DNA of 64,000 nt from Nocardia sp. XZ_19_385 (GCF_015355755.1 NZ_JACVEE010000005.1:248001-312000); one strand, 5' to 3'. Positions 8,986 to 17,875 are shown, counted from the first letter of the stretch. Notes: generated by a model not told the origin, from the sequence alone. A program made the numbers and translations.

Positions 8986-10356
8986 GTGAACGAGCTTCCG
9001 CACCCTTCCGGCAGGCTTCCCGTGCTCGGTGATGTGCTGGCGATCAATCCTCGCAAGCCGGTTCAGTCGATGGCGAAACTTTCGGAGCAGGTCGGCCCGG
9101 TCTACGAGCTGCGTTTCGGTCCGACGCGGATGGTGATCGTGAACAGCGCGGACCTCGCCGACGCGGTGCAATCGGACTTGCTGTGGGAGAAGGAGTTCGG
9201 GCCGCCGATCCGGCTCCTGCGGGCGGTGGCACGGACCGGGCTAATAGTCGCGCCCACGAAGGATCCGCAGTGGGGCGCCGCGCATCGTGTACTCATGCCG
9301 GGATTCACTCGCGAGGCGATGCGCGGGTATCACCCGGTGCTGGTGGAGGTGATCGGCGAGCTGATCCGCAAGTGGGAAAGTAGCCGCGAACTCGTCGATG
9401 TAGCGGGCGAGATGAACTCGATGGCGCTGGAAGTCATGGCCCGTGCGGGATTCGGGCACAGCTTCACGAAGCTCGATGAACCGTCCGCCGCGCAGAGTCC
9501 ACCGGTCGTGAAATTGATGCTCGATGTACTCCGGTATGCCAGTCGACCGGTGGCAATCAATTTTGTAGACGCCACAGTCGGTCGATTCGCCCTGCGGTGC
9601 CACCAGCACAACGTCGCGGAGCTACAGCGCATCGCGGATGCCATGATCGACAGTTACCGGCCCGCAGCCGCCGGGCCCCCTGATCTTCTGCAGCGCATGA
9701 TGGAAACGCCGGACCCGAAGACCGGGCAACGGCTGTCACGGACTGTCGTGCGGGACCAGATACTCACCTTCTTGATCGCCGGCCACGAAACGAGCGCGGG
9801 CACATTGACTTTCGCCCTCCACCTGCTGGCGGACCGCCCGGACATCGTCGAACGGGTGCGTCAGGAGGTCGTCACAATCGCCGGTGGTGACCCGGCGGCC
9901 CTCACCTACGAGCAGGTGGCGAAGCTTCAGTTCCTACGCCGAGTCGTCGATGAGGTCCTCCGATTGTGGCCGGTTGCGGGCGGGTTCTTCCGGCGGCCAA
10001 AGCAGGACACCCGCCTGGGCGACTACGACATCAGGCGCGGCGAATCGGTATATGTGAATCTCGTTGCCATCCATCGAGACAAAAGCGTGTGGGGACCCGA
10101 CGCCGACCGGTTCGATCCGGATCGATTCGCACCGGAGGCAACCCCGCACCGTACGCCGGGCGCGTTCAAGCCGTTCGGCATCGGATTGCGTTCCTGCATC
10201 GGTCGCCAGTTCGCTATCCACGAGATCGTCCTGACCCTGGTACACGTGCTGTACGCCTTCGATCTGGAGCCGGATCCGAAGTACCACCTCGAGGTTGATG
10301 AACTCGTCACTTTGAAGCCGGCCGGACTCAGGATGCGGTTGCGCTCCCGGAACTGA
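8986..10356 (+). CDS. Cytochrome P450
   Basis: I chose the GTG at 8986 (456 residues) because AAGGGA lies just upstream and the protein then begins NELPHPSGRLPVLGDVL, a normal P450 N-terminus. Visible motifs: I-helix AGHETS, K-helix ExxR in DEVLRLWP, PERF-like DADRFDPDRF, and the haem loop FKPFGIGLRSCIGRQFA with the ligand Cys. The sequence around ILTFLIAGHETSAGTLTFALHLL resembles the class close to the CYP102 haem domain. There is no fused reductase, so it needs separate redox partners. Its substrate is unknown. It is probably controlled with or by the divergent LuxR regulator. Confidence 0.93.
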   Translation: MNELPHPSGRLPVLGDVLAINPRKPVQSMAKLSEQVGPVYELRFGPTRMVIVNSADLADAVQSDLLWEKEFGPPIRLLRAVARTGLIVAPTKDPQWGAAHRVLMPGFTREAMRGYHPVLVEVIGELIRKWESSRELVDVAGEMNSMALEVMARAGFGHSFTKLDEPSAAQSPPVVKLMLDVLRYASRPVAINFVDATVGRFALRCHQHNVAELQRIADAMIDSYRPAAAGPPDLLQRMMETPDPKTGQRLSRTVVRDQILTFLIAGHETSAGTLTFALHLLADRPDIVERVRQEVVTIAGGDPAALTYEQVAKLQFLRRVVDEVLRLWPVAGGFFRRPKQDTRLGDYDIRRGESVYVNLVAIHRDKSVWGPDADRFDPDRFAPEATPHRTPGAFKPFGIGLRSCIGRQFAIHEIVLTLVHVLYAFDLEPDPKYHLEVDELVTLKPAGLRMRLRSRN

Positions 10357-10432
10357 GTCGTCGGCGGATGAGCACCTACTTCCGCCGCGAGGCGACGACG
10401 ATGTTTGCTGTCAAATAACTACTGTGGGTCCA

Positions 10433-11005
10433 ATGACAGGTAAAAGGGTGCTGACGAAGAAGATCACCGCTCTTGCAGTGGCCACCGCAGCCGTCGGATT
10501 ACTCGGTGCCTGCAGCAGCGACAACAACGACGGTGCGAGTTCGAGCACCGTTCCGACATCCAATATGACACCTTCGAGCACCGTCTCGACTTCCGCTGCG
10601 ACTGCAACGGAGGTGGTACCGGGTTCCGCCGCAGCAGCACTGGCCTCCACCCCATGGGAAACCACCTCCGCGACCGGTGCCCAAGGGGCCGAGGTGCCAC
10701 TGACCGATGACAACGTCAAGAACTACGTCGGCTTCGCCTACTTCAAATCCGACGGCACTTTCACCATGTTCAACCTGGACGACACCCCCAAGATGCACGG
10801 CGACTGGTCGGTGTCCCCGGACGGCAAAACCCGCACCATAATCGCGAAAAATGATGCGGGCGAGGAACAATCCCGCCGCGTTGTCGACATCGTCACCCTG
10901 AACGATAAGGAATTCACCTACCGCGTCTACCCCAACCCCGACGACAAAGCTGTCTACTACGACATCATCCATACTCCGACGACCCATCCGGAGCCGACCA
11001 AGTAG
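10433..11005 (+). CDS. DUF4822 domain lipoprotein
   Basis: A secreted lipoprotein of about 190 residues. A Lys-rich start and a hydrophobic stretch end in the lipobox LLGAC, then a Ser/Thr-rich linker, then a globular domain containing STPWETTSATGAQG, YFKSDGTFTMFNLDD and GDWSVSPDGKTRT. These blocks match my memory of DUF4822 proteins. In-frame GTG codons at 10424 and 10448 are alternative starts. It should sit on the outer face of the membrane, anchored by the modified Cys. Function unknown. Confidence 0.8.
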   Translation: MTGKRVLTKKITALAVATAAVGLLGACSSDNNDGASSSTVPTSNMTPSSTVSTSAATATEVVPGSAAAALASTPWETTSATGAQGAEVPLTDDNVKNYVGFAYFKSDGTFTMFNLDDTPKMHGDWSVSPDGKTRTIIAKNDAGEEQSRRVVDIVTLNDKEFTYRVYPNPDDKAVYYDIIHTPTTHPEPTK

Positions 11006-11064
11006 GTCGGGCGAATGCCGGGCCCTCCGCGAAAGTGGAGGCGCTCGGCAGCTATCGCTGTGCG

Positions 11065-13119
11065 TCAGGACCTGCTGAGCATGCGTGCCAGCCAGCTTCG
11101 GCGGGCCTCGACGGTCGCCTGTGAGACTTTCGCGGTGGGGGCGATGCCGTCGAAGATATGGAACCCACCCGCCCAGACGTGCAGTTCGGCGTCTATGCCG
11201 GCAGCCCAGAGGCGGTGCGCGAAGGTGGTGTCCTCGTCGCGGAAGATCTCGGCCGACCCGACATCGATGAAGGTGCTCGGGAGACCGGACAAGTCGCCGG
11301 CCCGAGCGGCCGCTTCATCGCTGGAGAGGTCTGCGCCGCCGCGGCGGTCACCGAGCAGCGCCGACCACCCCGTGCTGTTGCTGATCCCGGTCCACGAGCC
11401 GGATTCGGCGTATTGCGCGGCCGAGAGGGTGTTGTCGCGATCGTCGAGCATCGGACTCATCAGCAACTGCCCGAAAATCGTTGGGCCACCGGCGTCCCGG
11501 GCGCGCAGCACGGTACTGGCGGCGATCCCAGCACCCGCGGAGGTGCCCGCGACCAAGATTCGAGCGGGGTCGATCCTCAGCGCGCGATGCTGGTCCGCGA
11601 GCCAGGCCAGGGTGAAGAACGCGTCCTCGACAGCGGCGGGGGCCGGGTGCTCGGGAGCGAGTCGGTAGTCGAGTGTGACTGCGACCAGCCCGAACTCGTC
11701 GACCCAGTCGAGCACGGGAGCGATGCCGGTGAAACGGTCGCCGATGATCATGCCGCCACCGTGCAGGTACAGCATCGCCGGGGCCGCGGGCACGGCCCGG
11801 GCCGGCCGCAGCACGGTGACCGGCAGCGGGCCGCCGGGGCCGTCGAGTTCGATCTCGTCGTAGCTGATCGGCCGCCCGCCGATGAGGTCATCGAGCGGCG
11901 GAGTGAACGGCGCCGACCGTAGCAGCGGGATCATCTCGGCGGTGATCGTGTGCGGGATCGGACTCACGGCGAGCGCATCGGCGAGTTCGGGATCGAATGG
12001 CGGGGTGGTGATCATGTCAGGTCCTCGGGGTAGCAGCGGTGATAGCTCGGGCGGCCAGTCGTCGAGAGCGGGGTAGTCGGTGTAGCCGCGGTGATCACCG
12101 CCGTAGAAGGTGGCCGGGTCGGGTTCGTTGAGTGCGGCGCCGGCGCGGACCCGCGCGGGCAGGTCGGGATTGGCCAAGGCGGCGGCACCAACGGCGATGA
12201 CGTCGGCTGTGCCGTTGTCGAGGTCGGCGATGCGTGCGTCGAGATCGGCACCGGCGCGGTTCACCACCAGGCGCTCCGGCCAGATCCCCCGGATCGTCCG
12301 CAGGAGCTGTTCGTCTCCGGCGTGCACCAGGTGCAGATAGGCGAGGTCGAGATCGGCCAGTTCGGCGGTGAGGTGGGTGTAGAGCGCGTGGGTGTCGGTT
12401 TCGGTGATGTCGTTGAACGGGTTGGCCGGGGAGATCCGGAATCCGGTGCGGGCGGCGCCGATTTCGGCGGCCACGGCCGCGGCGACTTCGAGGGGGAAAC
12501 GCGCGCGGCCGGTGATGGAACCGCCGTAGCGGTCCGTGCGCTGGTTGGCGTTCGCGCTGAGGAACTGGTGCAGCAAATAGCCATTGGCGCCGTGGATCTC
12601 GACTCCGTCGGCTCCCGCGTCGATGGCCATGGCCGCCGCCGCACGGAACTCCTCGACGGTGCGCGCTATGGCGTCCTCGTCGAGTGCCACCGGCTGGGCC
12701 ATGGGTTGTGGCCCGGTGGCGGTGAACATCATCGCGTCGGCCGCGATCGGCGACGGCGCGACCGGCAGCCGGCCATGGGGAGTGTTGGCGGGATGGGAGA
12801 CTCGGCCGACGTGCATCAGCTGGATGACAAACGAGGCGCCGGCTTCGTGGACCGCGGCGGCGACTGATTTCCAGGCATCGACGTGTGCGGGTTCATGGAT
12901 GCCGGGAGTGTTGAGATAGCCCTGCCCGTCGGGAGAAGGCTGGGTGCCCTCGCTGATGAGCATCGAGAACCCGGACCGCTGCTGGTAGTAGGTCGCGGTC
13001 AGCTCGGTGACACTGCCGTCGGCGGCGGCGCGACTGCGCGTCATCGGCGCCATCGCGAGGCGGTGCGGCAGGGTGATGCTGCCCAGCTGTGCAGGTGTCC
13101 AGAGGATCTGGTCGTTCAT
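11065..13119 (-). CDS. Ene-reductase (Old Yellow Enzyme) fused to alpha/beta hydrolase
   Basis: A 684-residue frame holding two complete enzymes. Residues 1 to about 355 are an Old Yellow Enzyme flavin reductase (HRLAMAPMTRSRA at the N-terminus, GVEIHGANGYLLHQFLS, NQRTDRYGGS, and the family end YGGDHRGYTDYPAL). From residue 369 a hormone-sensitive-lipase-type hydrolase starts at MITTPPFDPELADAL, with the oxyanion motif HGGG, nucleophile GTSAG, an Asp after FIDVGSAEIF, and His in GGFHIF. The internal ATG at 12015 has GAGG seven bases upstream. Two separate products (368 and 316 residues) are therefore possible, and a small indel or sequencing error may have joined two overlapping genes. It lies 38 bases downstream of the oxidoreductase gene, probably in the same MarR-controlled operon. 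Confidence 0.85.
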   Translation of the reverse strand: MNDQILWTPAQLGSITLPHRLAMAPMTRSRAAADGSVTELTATYYQQRSGFSMLISEGTQPSPDGQGYLNTPGIHEPAHVDAWKSVAAAVHEAGASFVIQLMHVGRVSHPANTPHGRLPVAPSPIAADAMMFTATGPQPMAQPVALDEDAIARTVEEFRAAAAMAIDAGADGVEIHGANGYLLHQFLSANANQRTDRYGGSITGRARFPLEVAAAVAAEIGAARTGFRISPANPFNDITETDTHALYTHLTAELADLDLAYLHLVHAGDEQLLRTIRGIWPERLVVNRAGADLDARIADLDNGTADVIAVGAAALANPDLPARVRAGAALNEPDPATFYGGDHRGYTDYPALDDWPPELSPLLPRGPDMITTPPFDPELADALAVSPIPHTITAEMIPLLRSAPFTPPLDDLIGGRPISYDEIELDGPGGPLPVTVLRPARAVPAAPAMLYLHGGGMIIGDRFTGIAPVLDWVDEFGLVAVTLDYRLAPEHPAPAAVEDAFFTLAWLADQHRALRIDPARILVAGTSAGAGIAASTVLRARDAGGPTIFGQLLMSPMLDDRDNTLSAAQYAESGSWTGISNSTGWSALLGDRRGGADLSSDEAAARAGDLSGLPSTFIDVGSAEIFRDEDTTFAHRLWAAGIDAELHVWAGGFHIFDGIAPTAKVSQATVEARRSWLARMLSRS

Positions 13120-13157
13120 GATTGTGTGCTCCTGAAAGAGGTTGTGCGGGTTGAGGT

Positions 13158-14093
13158 TCAGGCGTTGATCTGGATGACGGTCTTGCCGCGTAGCGCCCCG
13201 CGCGCACCGAGCTCGTGCACCCGGGGCAGGTCGGCGAGTAGGTAGCGCTCGCTGATGTCCAGGCGCAGCGCGCCGCCGTCCACCAGCGCCGCCAGGTGGG
13301 TGAGCTGCTGGGCGTCGCTGCGTGCGAAGACGTTGGCGGCGCGGACTTTCCGGTCGGCATCGGGCTCCGCCGGAGTCGTGGTGGAGACCAGCACGCCACC
13401 GTCCGCGATGCGGTCACGCAGGGCGACCAGCTCGGTGGCGGAGTTGCGAACCAGATTGATCACGACGTCGACGGGCTCGGGCACCGCCTCGGTGACCGGG
13501 GTGCGGGTGTAGTCGATGATCTCGTCGGCGCCCGCCGCGCGAACCGCGTCGCGGCTGCGCGGGCCGGCCGTCGCGAGGACGTACGCGCCGAGGTGTTTGG
13601 CGAGACCGACCACGAATCCGCCGACGCCGCCGCCGGCTCCGTTGACCAGTACGCGTGCGCCCGAATGCACGCTCGCGTGCTCGACCAGTGCCTGCCACGC
13701 GGTCAGCCCTGCCGAGGGCAGCGCGGCGGCATCGACCAGCGCGACCGAGGTCGGGGCGAGCGCGAGCAGGTTCGCCGGGGCGGCGACATAGTCGGCGGCG
13801 GCTCCCGCGGCGTTCATCGGCAGAAACGCCAGCACCGTGGTGCCTACGAGCGAACGGTCGACGCCCGCCCCGACTGCGGTGACGACGCCGCTGACGTCGA
13901 TACCTGGAATGTGCGGCAGGTCCAGCGGGAATTGCCGCTGGAGATAGCCGGCCCGCAGGGTGGCGTCGACCGGGTTGAAGGTCGTGGCCGCGACGCGGAT
14001 GAGGGCCTCGCCCGGTCCTGGCGTCGGCTCCGGGATCTCCGCGAGTTCGAGGACCGTCGGGTCTCCGTAAGTGGTGAAACGAATGGCGTGCAT
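13158..14093 (-). CDS. NADP-dependent zinc-free alcohol dehydrogenase/quinone oxidoreductase
   Basis: A 311-residue medium-chain dehydrogenase/reductase. It begins MHAIRFTTYGDPTVLELAE, has the catalytic-domain motif GIDVSGVVTAVG, and the nucleotide-binding Rossmann motif VNGAGGGVGGFVVGLAKHLGA. The zinc-ligand Cys residues of true alcohol dehydrogenases are not seen, pointing to the quinone-reductase-like branch that reduces quinones or enones with NADPH. Its start lies next to two palindromes that face the divergent MarR gene, so it is the first gene of a repressed operon with the ene-reductase. Confidence 0.9.
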   Translation of the reverse strand: MHAIRFTTYGDPTVLELAEIPEPTPGPGEALIRVAATTFNPVDATLRAGYLQRQFPLDLPHIPGIDVSGVVTAVGAGVDRSLVGTTVLAFLPMNAAGAAADYVAAPANLLALAPTSVALVDAAALPSAGLTAWQALVEHASVHSGARVLVNGAGGGVGGFVVGLAKHLGAYVLATAGPRSRDAVRAAGADEIIDYTRTPVTEAVPEPVDVVINLVRNSATELVALRDRIADGGVLVSTTTPAEPDADRKVRAANVFARSDAQQLTHLAALVDGGALRLDISERYLLADLPRVHELGARGALRGKTVIQINA

Positions 14094-14111
14094 GGCTGCC
14101 TCCTAGAAGAT

Positions 14112-14127
14112 GCTTCGAATTCGAAGC
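14112..14127. promoter_or_regulatory. Palindromic operator 1 for the MarR regulator
   Basis: A perfect 16-base palindrome, GCTTCGAATTCGAAGC, just upstream of the oxidoreductase start and in the gap between the divergent oxidoreductase and MarR genes. MarR proteins typically bind such palindromes to repress both promoters. That this MarR binds here is inference. Confidence 0.7.
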
Positions 14128-14146
14128 GTATCAGCGATCGTCAGTT

Positions 14147-14162
14147 ACTTCAAATTCGAAGC
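14147..14162. promoter_or_regulatory. Palindromic operator 2 for the MarR regulator
   Basis: ACTTCAAATTCGAAGC matches the first operator at 14 of 16 positions and lies 35 bases from it, centre to centre, 18 bases before the MarR start codon. It would allow autoregulation of the MarR gene. Confidence 0.65.
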
Positions 14163-14180
14163 GAATGGTATGGTTGCGTC

Positions 14181-14648
14181 ATGTCCCAGCCGCCGGCCGA
14201 GTTCGACGCCTATTTCGCCTTGCTCGAGGTCGGATCCCTGGTGCAGCACGGTGTCGAGCAGCAACTCCGCGACACGGGCGGGCTCAGCTTCGTGCAGTTC
14301 CAGATCCTGGCCGTCCTGGCCGAGTCCGCGGATGGCACCCAGACCATGACCACCGTCGCCGACCGCCTCGTGCACAGTCGCAGCGGTCTCACCTATCAGG
14401 CGCAGAAGCTCGAAGCCGCCGGGCTGCTCACCCGATCACCCGCGCCGGGGGATGACAGGACCACCGTCCTCGCGCTCAGCGTTCAAGGGCGCGAGCTACT
14501 CGCGCGAGTCTTGCCGGGCCACATCGACGTTGTCCGTGACGTCCTGCTCGACCCACTCGATGCGGGCGACCGCGCAGAACTCACCCGAATCCTGGACAAA
14601 GTCCGGCTACACATGCGCCGCCGCCCTCCGCGTTCCGCCAAGCGCTGA
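14181..14648 (+). CDS. MarR-family transcriptional regulator
   Basis: 155 residues from the ATG at 14181; upstream in-frame sequence is antisense to the oxidoreductase gene and is not coding. The winged helix is visible: LSFVQFQILAVLAES, then TMTTVADRLVHSRSGLTYQAQKLEAAGLLTR and the wing SPAPGDDRTTVLALS. The flanking helices needed for dimerisation are present. Two 16-base palindromes lie in the divergent promoter. It probably represses the oxidoreductase/ene-reductase operon and itself, and releases DNA upon binding a phenolic or electrophilic ligand or upon oxidation; the ligand is unknown. Confidence 0.92.
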   Translation: MSQPPAEFDAYFALLEVGSLVQHGVEQQLRDTGGLSFVQFQILAVLAESADGTQTMTTVADRLVHSRSGLTYQAQKLEAAGLLTRSPAPGDDRTTVLALSVQGRELLARVLPGHIDVVRDVLLDPLDAGDRAELTRILDKVRLHMRRRPPRSAKR

Positions 14649-14713
14649 GTAATAGTCCCTGGCCACTACTTCGGCTGCCGTCCTGACCAGCATCGAAAGC
14701 TGATCCGGGGCTT

Positions 14714-14971
14714 GTGGTGAATGTCGATGTCATGACTATGAAATTACGAAGCCAGGCACCCCTGCCGAATCCGTCGAACGACTGCGAACCCGACTGCACC
14801 GCATGGCTTACACGCCTGGCCGTGCAGTGGGAATTGCTCGACCGCGCGGTCGCGGTTACGACTTCGGGCGACATGGAGGTGGAGGCGGCCCGTGCAGCAG
14901 TGCTGGAAAGGGCGGCGCGGTGCGACGTAGCAAAAAATGCTGCGGTTTTGTGTGCGCGAGAGGGGACTTGA
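14714..14971 (+). CDS. Small hypothetical protein ending at the island junction
   Basis: An 85-residue frame (GTG at 14714; ATG codons at 14732 and 14738 are alternatives). A helical segment with TAWLTRLAVQWELLDRAVAV and then MEVEAARAAVLERAARCDVA looks protein-like. Its stop codon lies inside the tRNA-derived repeat. The frame would have the same end before island insertion, so it is not obviously truncated. It would overlap the old tRNA 3' end, which weakens the case for it being real. Confidence 0.35.
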   Translation: MVNVDVMTMKLRSQAPLPNPSNDCEPDCTAWLTRLAVQWELLDRAVAVTTSGDMEVEAARAAVLERAARCDVAKNAAVLCAREGT

Positions 14972-14977
14972 ACCCCT
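14951..14977 (+). repeat. Left attachment-site direct repeat
   Basis: 27-base exact copy of 42535-42561, covering the tRNA-Leu acceptor strand (GCGCGAG) and T-arm (AGGGGACTTGAACCCCT on this strand). The six bases GTTTTG just before it also match the right side with a two-base offset. A run of six A residues at about 14933-14938 would be the original tRNA terminator T-run on the minus strand. Confidence 0.85.
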
Positions 14978-15004
14978 CAAACCGGCGAATTCGCTGACGG
15001 TGCG

Positions 15005-15023
15005 TGTTCGATCACATCGAACA
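15005..15023. repeat. Inverted repeat next to the left att site
   Basis: TGTTCGAT, three bases, ATCGAACA: a perfect 8-bp inverted repeat just inside the left end. A near copy occurs at about 17233-17251 in the internal att-like repeat, and a related TGTTCGAG inverted repeat lies beside the right end (42477-42502). These are candidate integrase or accessory-protein arm sites. Confidence 0.5.
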
Positions 15024-15275
15024 GTAGGTATCCCATGTGGCGATATCAAGCCGCTACCAGCGGATATCCCACGAGTCGCAGCGCTCGCGATTCTGCTGCA
15101 CACGGCAGAACCGAGAACCGCCCGAGCCCGCACCGATTTCAGGATGCGATTCGGCTGGCCCACGTAGTCCCCGAGCGCACCATATGCCGAGTGGGGACCG
15201 CTCACGGGAACGCAGGAAACGCGGTCGTTTCCGCAGTTCAGAACCCTGGATCCGCTACAGGGTTAGGTTTCCGCT

Positions 15276-16166
15276 GTGGCAGATAAACCGGAGTACTCCG
15301 AAATGCTCTGCTTGTTGAAGGAGTCAAAGCCGTCCCTCGCGCATGCTCTGATCTTGGCGGAGCGACGGCGCTCCGAGCGGCTCGCGGGCTACCTTGAGGG
15401 GAAACGCCTTCGCGGTCTTGAGCAACTCTTCTCCTACCTTGAGGCCGCAGAGAAGGCATACGGTGAAACGCCTGCGATAGCGGGCGCGGCGTTCCTTGTC
15501 GGGCGCGTGAGATCGGATTACCAGACTGCGCTGGAAGCCACGCTTTCCGGCTACCAGGCAGTCGCGTCAGATGCGATGCGCGATGTGATGGAGATCGAGT
15601 GCCTGTTGCTGGACTTCGCGGCGAGTCCAGAAAATCTAGATGAATGGCTCGAATCCGACGCGAGTTTGAGGCGGACCAAGTATTGGCCGGTGAAGGTTCG
15701 CACACGGCTACAAAGCCTTGGGGTGGAGCCGTTCGCCCACGATGATTTCGAGCCAATTGACTACAACGCTCACAGTGAATCACTCCACGTGACCCCGGGA
15801 CAAACGGTACCCGTTCGTGGCCCAGATCCGCTGAACGATCTGCTGCCGTTCTACGGAGATATCGGATTCATGGAGATGTTCGAGCATGGCCGTCGAGTAC
15901 TGCGAGCCATCGAACTGCTGCGCGGAGTGGCGATGGAATCCCTCGACGATTACGTGCCTTTAGCGCATCGCGACGAATTCGATAGTGCACATTCGCGCAC
16001 CTACGAGATGCAGGTGATGATGATCGGATTCATGGAAGCGCCCGCAGTTCTCCGAGGGCGCCTGGGGCGCGAGTCAACCACGGCCGAGCGTCTCCAGTAT
16101 GTACTTGAGGAGCTTGAGACCAAGTGCTGGCCATCCGGTCCGGGGAAGGAGAAGAGCGACGATTGA
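15276..16166 (+). CDS. Hypothetical helical protein in the island
   Basis: 296 residues from a GTG start; no strong RBS is seen and a later ATG at 15303 is possible. The protein is soluble and mostly helical. A conserved-looking core reads FLVGRVRSDYQTALEATLSG, then SDAMRDVMEIECLLLDF, and later GRRVLRAIELLRGVAMESLDDYVP. The Arg-Asp and Arg-Asp-x-x-Glu pattern hints at an all-helical HEPN or DUF5677-like fold, but no RxxxxxH catalytic motif is seen, so I make no functional claim. It sits between the left att site and an internal att-like repeat, possibly cargo of an older insertion. Confidence 0.65.
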   Translation: MADKPEYSEMLCLLKESKPSLAHALILAERRRSERLAGYLEGKRLRGLEQLFSYLEAAEKAYGETPAIAGAAFLVGRVRSDYQTALEATLSGYQAVASDAMRDVMEIECLLLDFAASPENLDEWLESDASLRRTKYWPVKVRTRLQSLGVEPFAHDDFEPIDYNAHSESLHVTPGQTVPVRGPDPLNDLLPFYGDIGFMEMFEHGRRVLRAIELLRGVAMESLDDYVPLAHRDEFDSAHSRTYEMQVMMIGFMEAPAVLRGRLGRESTTAERLQYVLEELETKCWPSGPGKEKSDD

Positions 16167-16483
16167 CATTCGGCCGCCTCCTACTCACTGCGTCTATTGA
16201 CTGTCGTCGGTGGGGCCCAGTCCCGACACCGGGATAGACGTCGACCACTAGGACAGCGATCATCTGCGCGTGTCCTACGGATGCCGTTCATCGGCACGCT
16301 CCATGATTTGGGTCTCGATGCCTCTGAGACCGACGTCCGGAAATGCGCTGTCCGCTCGTCCGGAAGCGGGCGATTCACCAACGGAGCCACCCCTCGTCGC
16401 ACTCTTTGGGATCATGTGGTTGGGAGCGTGTGAGTCTCGGGACAGATCGTCTCGATTCCGGCTCCCGGGTGGGGAGAAGCCAC
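16167..16483. other. Intergenic stretch, nothing recognised
   Basis: About 317 bases between two island genes. Short open frames are present on both strands without RBS or motif. No hairpin or repeat stands out. Confidence 0.3.
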
Positions 16484-17041
16484 GTGGTGTCTCAGTATTT
16501 GCCGTTGGTCGGGGTTCTGGTCGGTGGGATGCTCACGTTCACCGGCGGATTCGTGGCTGAGCGGGTGCGTTGGAATCGAACTCAAGCGGTTCGGTGGGAT
16601 GAGCGTCGCCAGGCGGCGTATGCGGATTACGCGTCGTCGGTGAAGGCGGAAGCGATCCTCTACCTGAAGATCGCGAACGCGAAGGGTGTGCGCGATCGGC
16701 CCAACGTGGGCATGCCGGAGCTTTCCGATCTGATTGCCTTGGCGGCCGGCGTCGAGCACACACGCATCGAGCGCTTCGCGGTCGTACAGCTGATCGGCTC
16801 ATCGCGCGTAGTTGATGCTGGTCGCGAGTGGCAATCGTCGGTCTGGCGCCTCGGAACAGTACTCGCCCCTGACTTCACCGGAGGGCAATCGCATTTCGAG
16901 GCACTGTACGACGCCGCGGTCGAAGCACGTTACGAGTTCTACAAGCAAGCGAGATTGGACCTCGGGGTCGCGGGCGATTTGACACCGCCGATCTCGCTCG
17001 CGGACTGGACTGCTCGTTGGTCACTGCGTGGTCCGACCTGA
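16484..17041 (+). CDS. Hypothetical protein with N-terminal membrane anchor
   Basis: The GTG at 16484 is preceded by GGGGAGAAG at a good distance, giving 185 residues; the longer frame to 16343 lacks an RBS. Residues 4-22 (QYLPLVGVLVGGMLTFTGGF) form one membrane helix. A charged segment follows (ERVRWNRTQAVRWDERRQAAYADYASSVK) and then a helical cytoplasmic domain. This layout, a short anchor plus a helical bundle starting with a W-D-x-R-R pattern, is common in unannotated actinobacterial proteins. Function unknown. Confidence 0.7.
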   Translation: MVSQYLPLVGVLVGGMLTFTGGFVAERVRWNRTQAVRWDERRQAAYADYASSVKAEAILYLKIANAKGVRDRPNVGMPELSDLIALAAGVEHTRIERFAVVQLIGSSRVVDAGREWQSSVWRLGTVLAPDFTGGQSHFEALYDAAVEARYEFYKQARLDLGVAGDLTPPISLADWTARWSLRGPT

Positions 17042-17875
17042 ACCACCCTGCGTTGTCATCTGATCCAAGCTGAGCGGCCGCGGTCGCCCGAGGCTTTCGG
17101 TTAGCGGGGAGGGCGCGATCGTTGCCCATAGGGTCCGCGCTCTTGCACCTTGCTGTGTGGCAGCGGTGACAAGAGTTTGGGCGCAGAAGGGGACTCGATC
17201 GCATCGAGTCGGCGAATTCGCTGACGAAGGGTGTTCGATCACATCGAATACTAGGATTGCGATGCCACGATATCAAGCCGCTATTGGCGGCGTATGCGAA
17301 TAGGTGGGGCGTCGGGACCGCCCCGAGCCGCAGCGATACTCCTTGTGCCGAGCCAGGGCAAAACCGTGAACCGCCTGGCCCGGACCAGAAGCGAGATGCT
17401 TTCGCGAACGCACTGTAGTGCTGCGGGTTCGTACCACTGGGGCACAACCGATTTGGGTTCGCTGGGATCTTCGTCATGGGAACCTCTCAAGCGGTCGGCA
17501 CGAGGTCGGCCTGGATCAAGGTCGAGCCAGCGGCTAACCCGCACGAGATCTCTTCGCGCTCAGCCAAACTCGGCCGCACAACGCCGGTCCGTCGATGTGG
17601 TAGCGCTTGAGCTGGTCACGCACTGCGGATGGATGCCGATGCATCCCGCCAGCCAGCACTTTCACCGCTTTGCCCGCACTGCCACCACACCTCATCGATC
17701 GCAGGATCGGACAACGCCGTTTTTGGTCGTCAGACACCACATCCCGAGTCATCGCGAGAATCCAGTGTTGCTCTGAACCTATTGAGTGGGCGCCGTGATT
17801 CCGGGGCGGCTGGGCATGAAGGTCTCTAGGCTGGTGCGCATGCGGCGGCCGAGTCGAGGAGATCGGGAATGCGCG
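17042..17875. other. Non-coding stretch with internal att-like repeat
   Basis: About 830 bases before the first CHAT gene. The part from 17175 to about 17390 is a degenerate copy of the left island end (14944-15145). The remainder to 17875 holds only unsupported frames. Confidence 0.4.
17175..17290 (+). repeat. Degenerate internal copy of the left island end
   Basis: Lines up with 14944-15062. Shared blocks: GTTTgG.GCGC, AGGGGACT, CGGCGAATTCGCTGACG, GTGTTCGATCACATCGAA, and GATATCAAGCCGCTA. The tRNA part has diverged, while the GGCGAATTCGCTGAC and TGTTCGATCACATCGAA blocks are nearly exact. I read it as the end of a second, older insertion at the same site. Confidence 0.6.

Noticed and set aside
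14950..14980. A second tRNA gene at the left island end
   Set aside because: Only the acceptor and T-arm are present; the anticodon and D arms are missing. It is an attachment-site copy.
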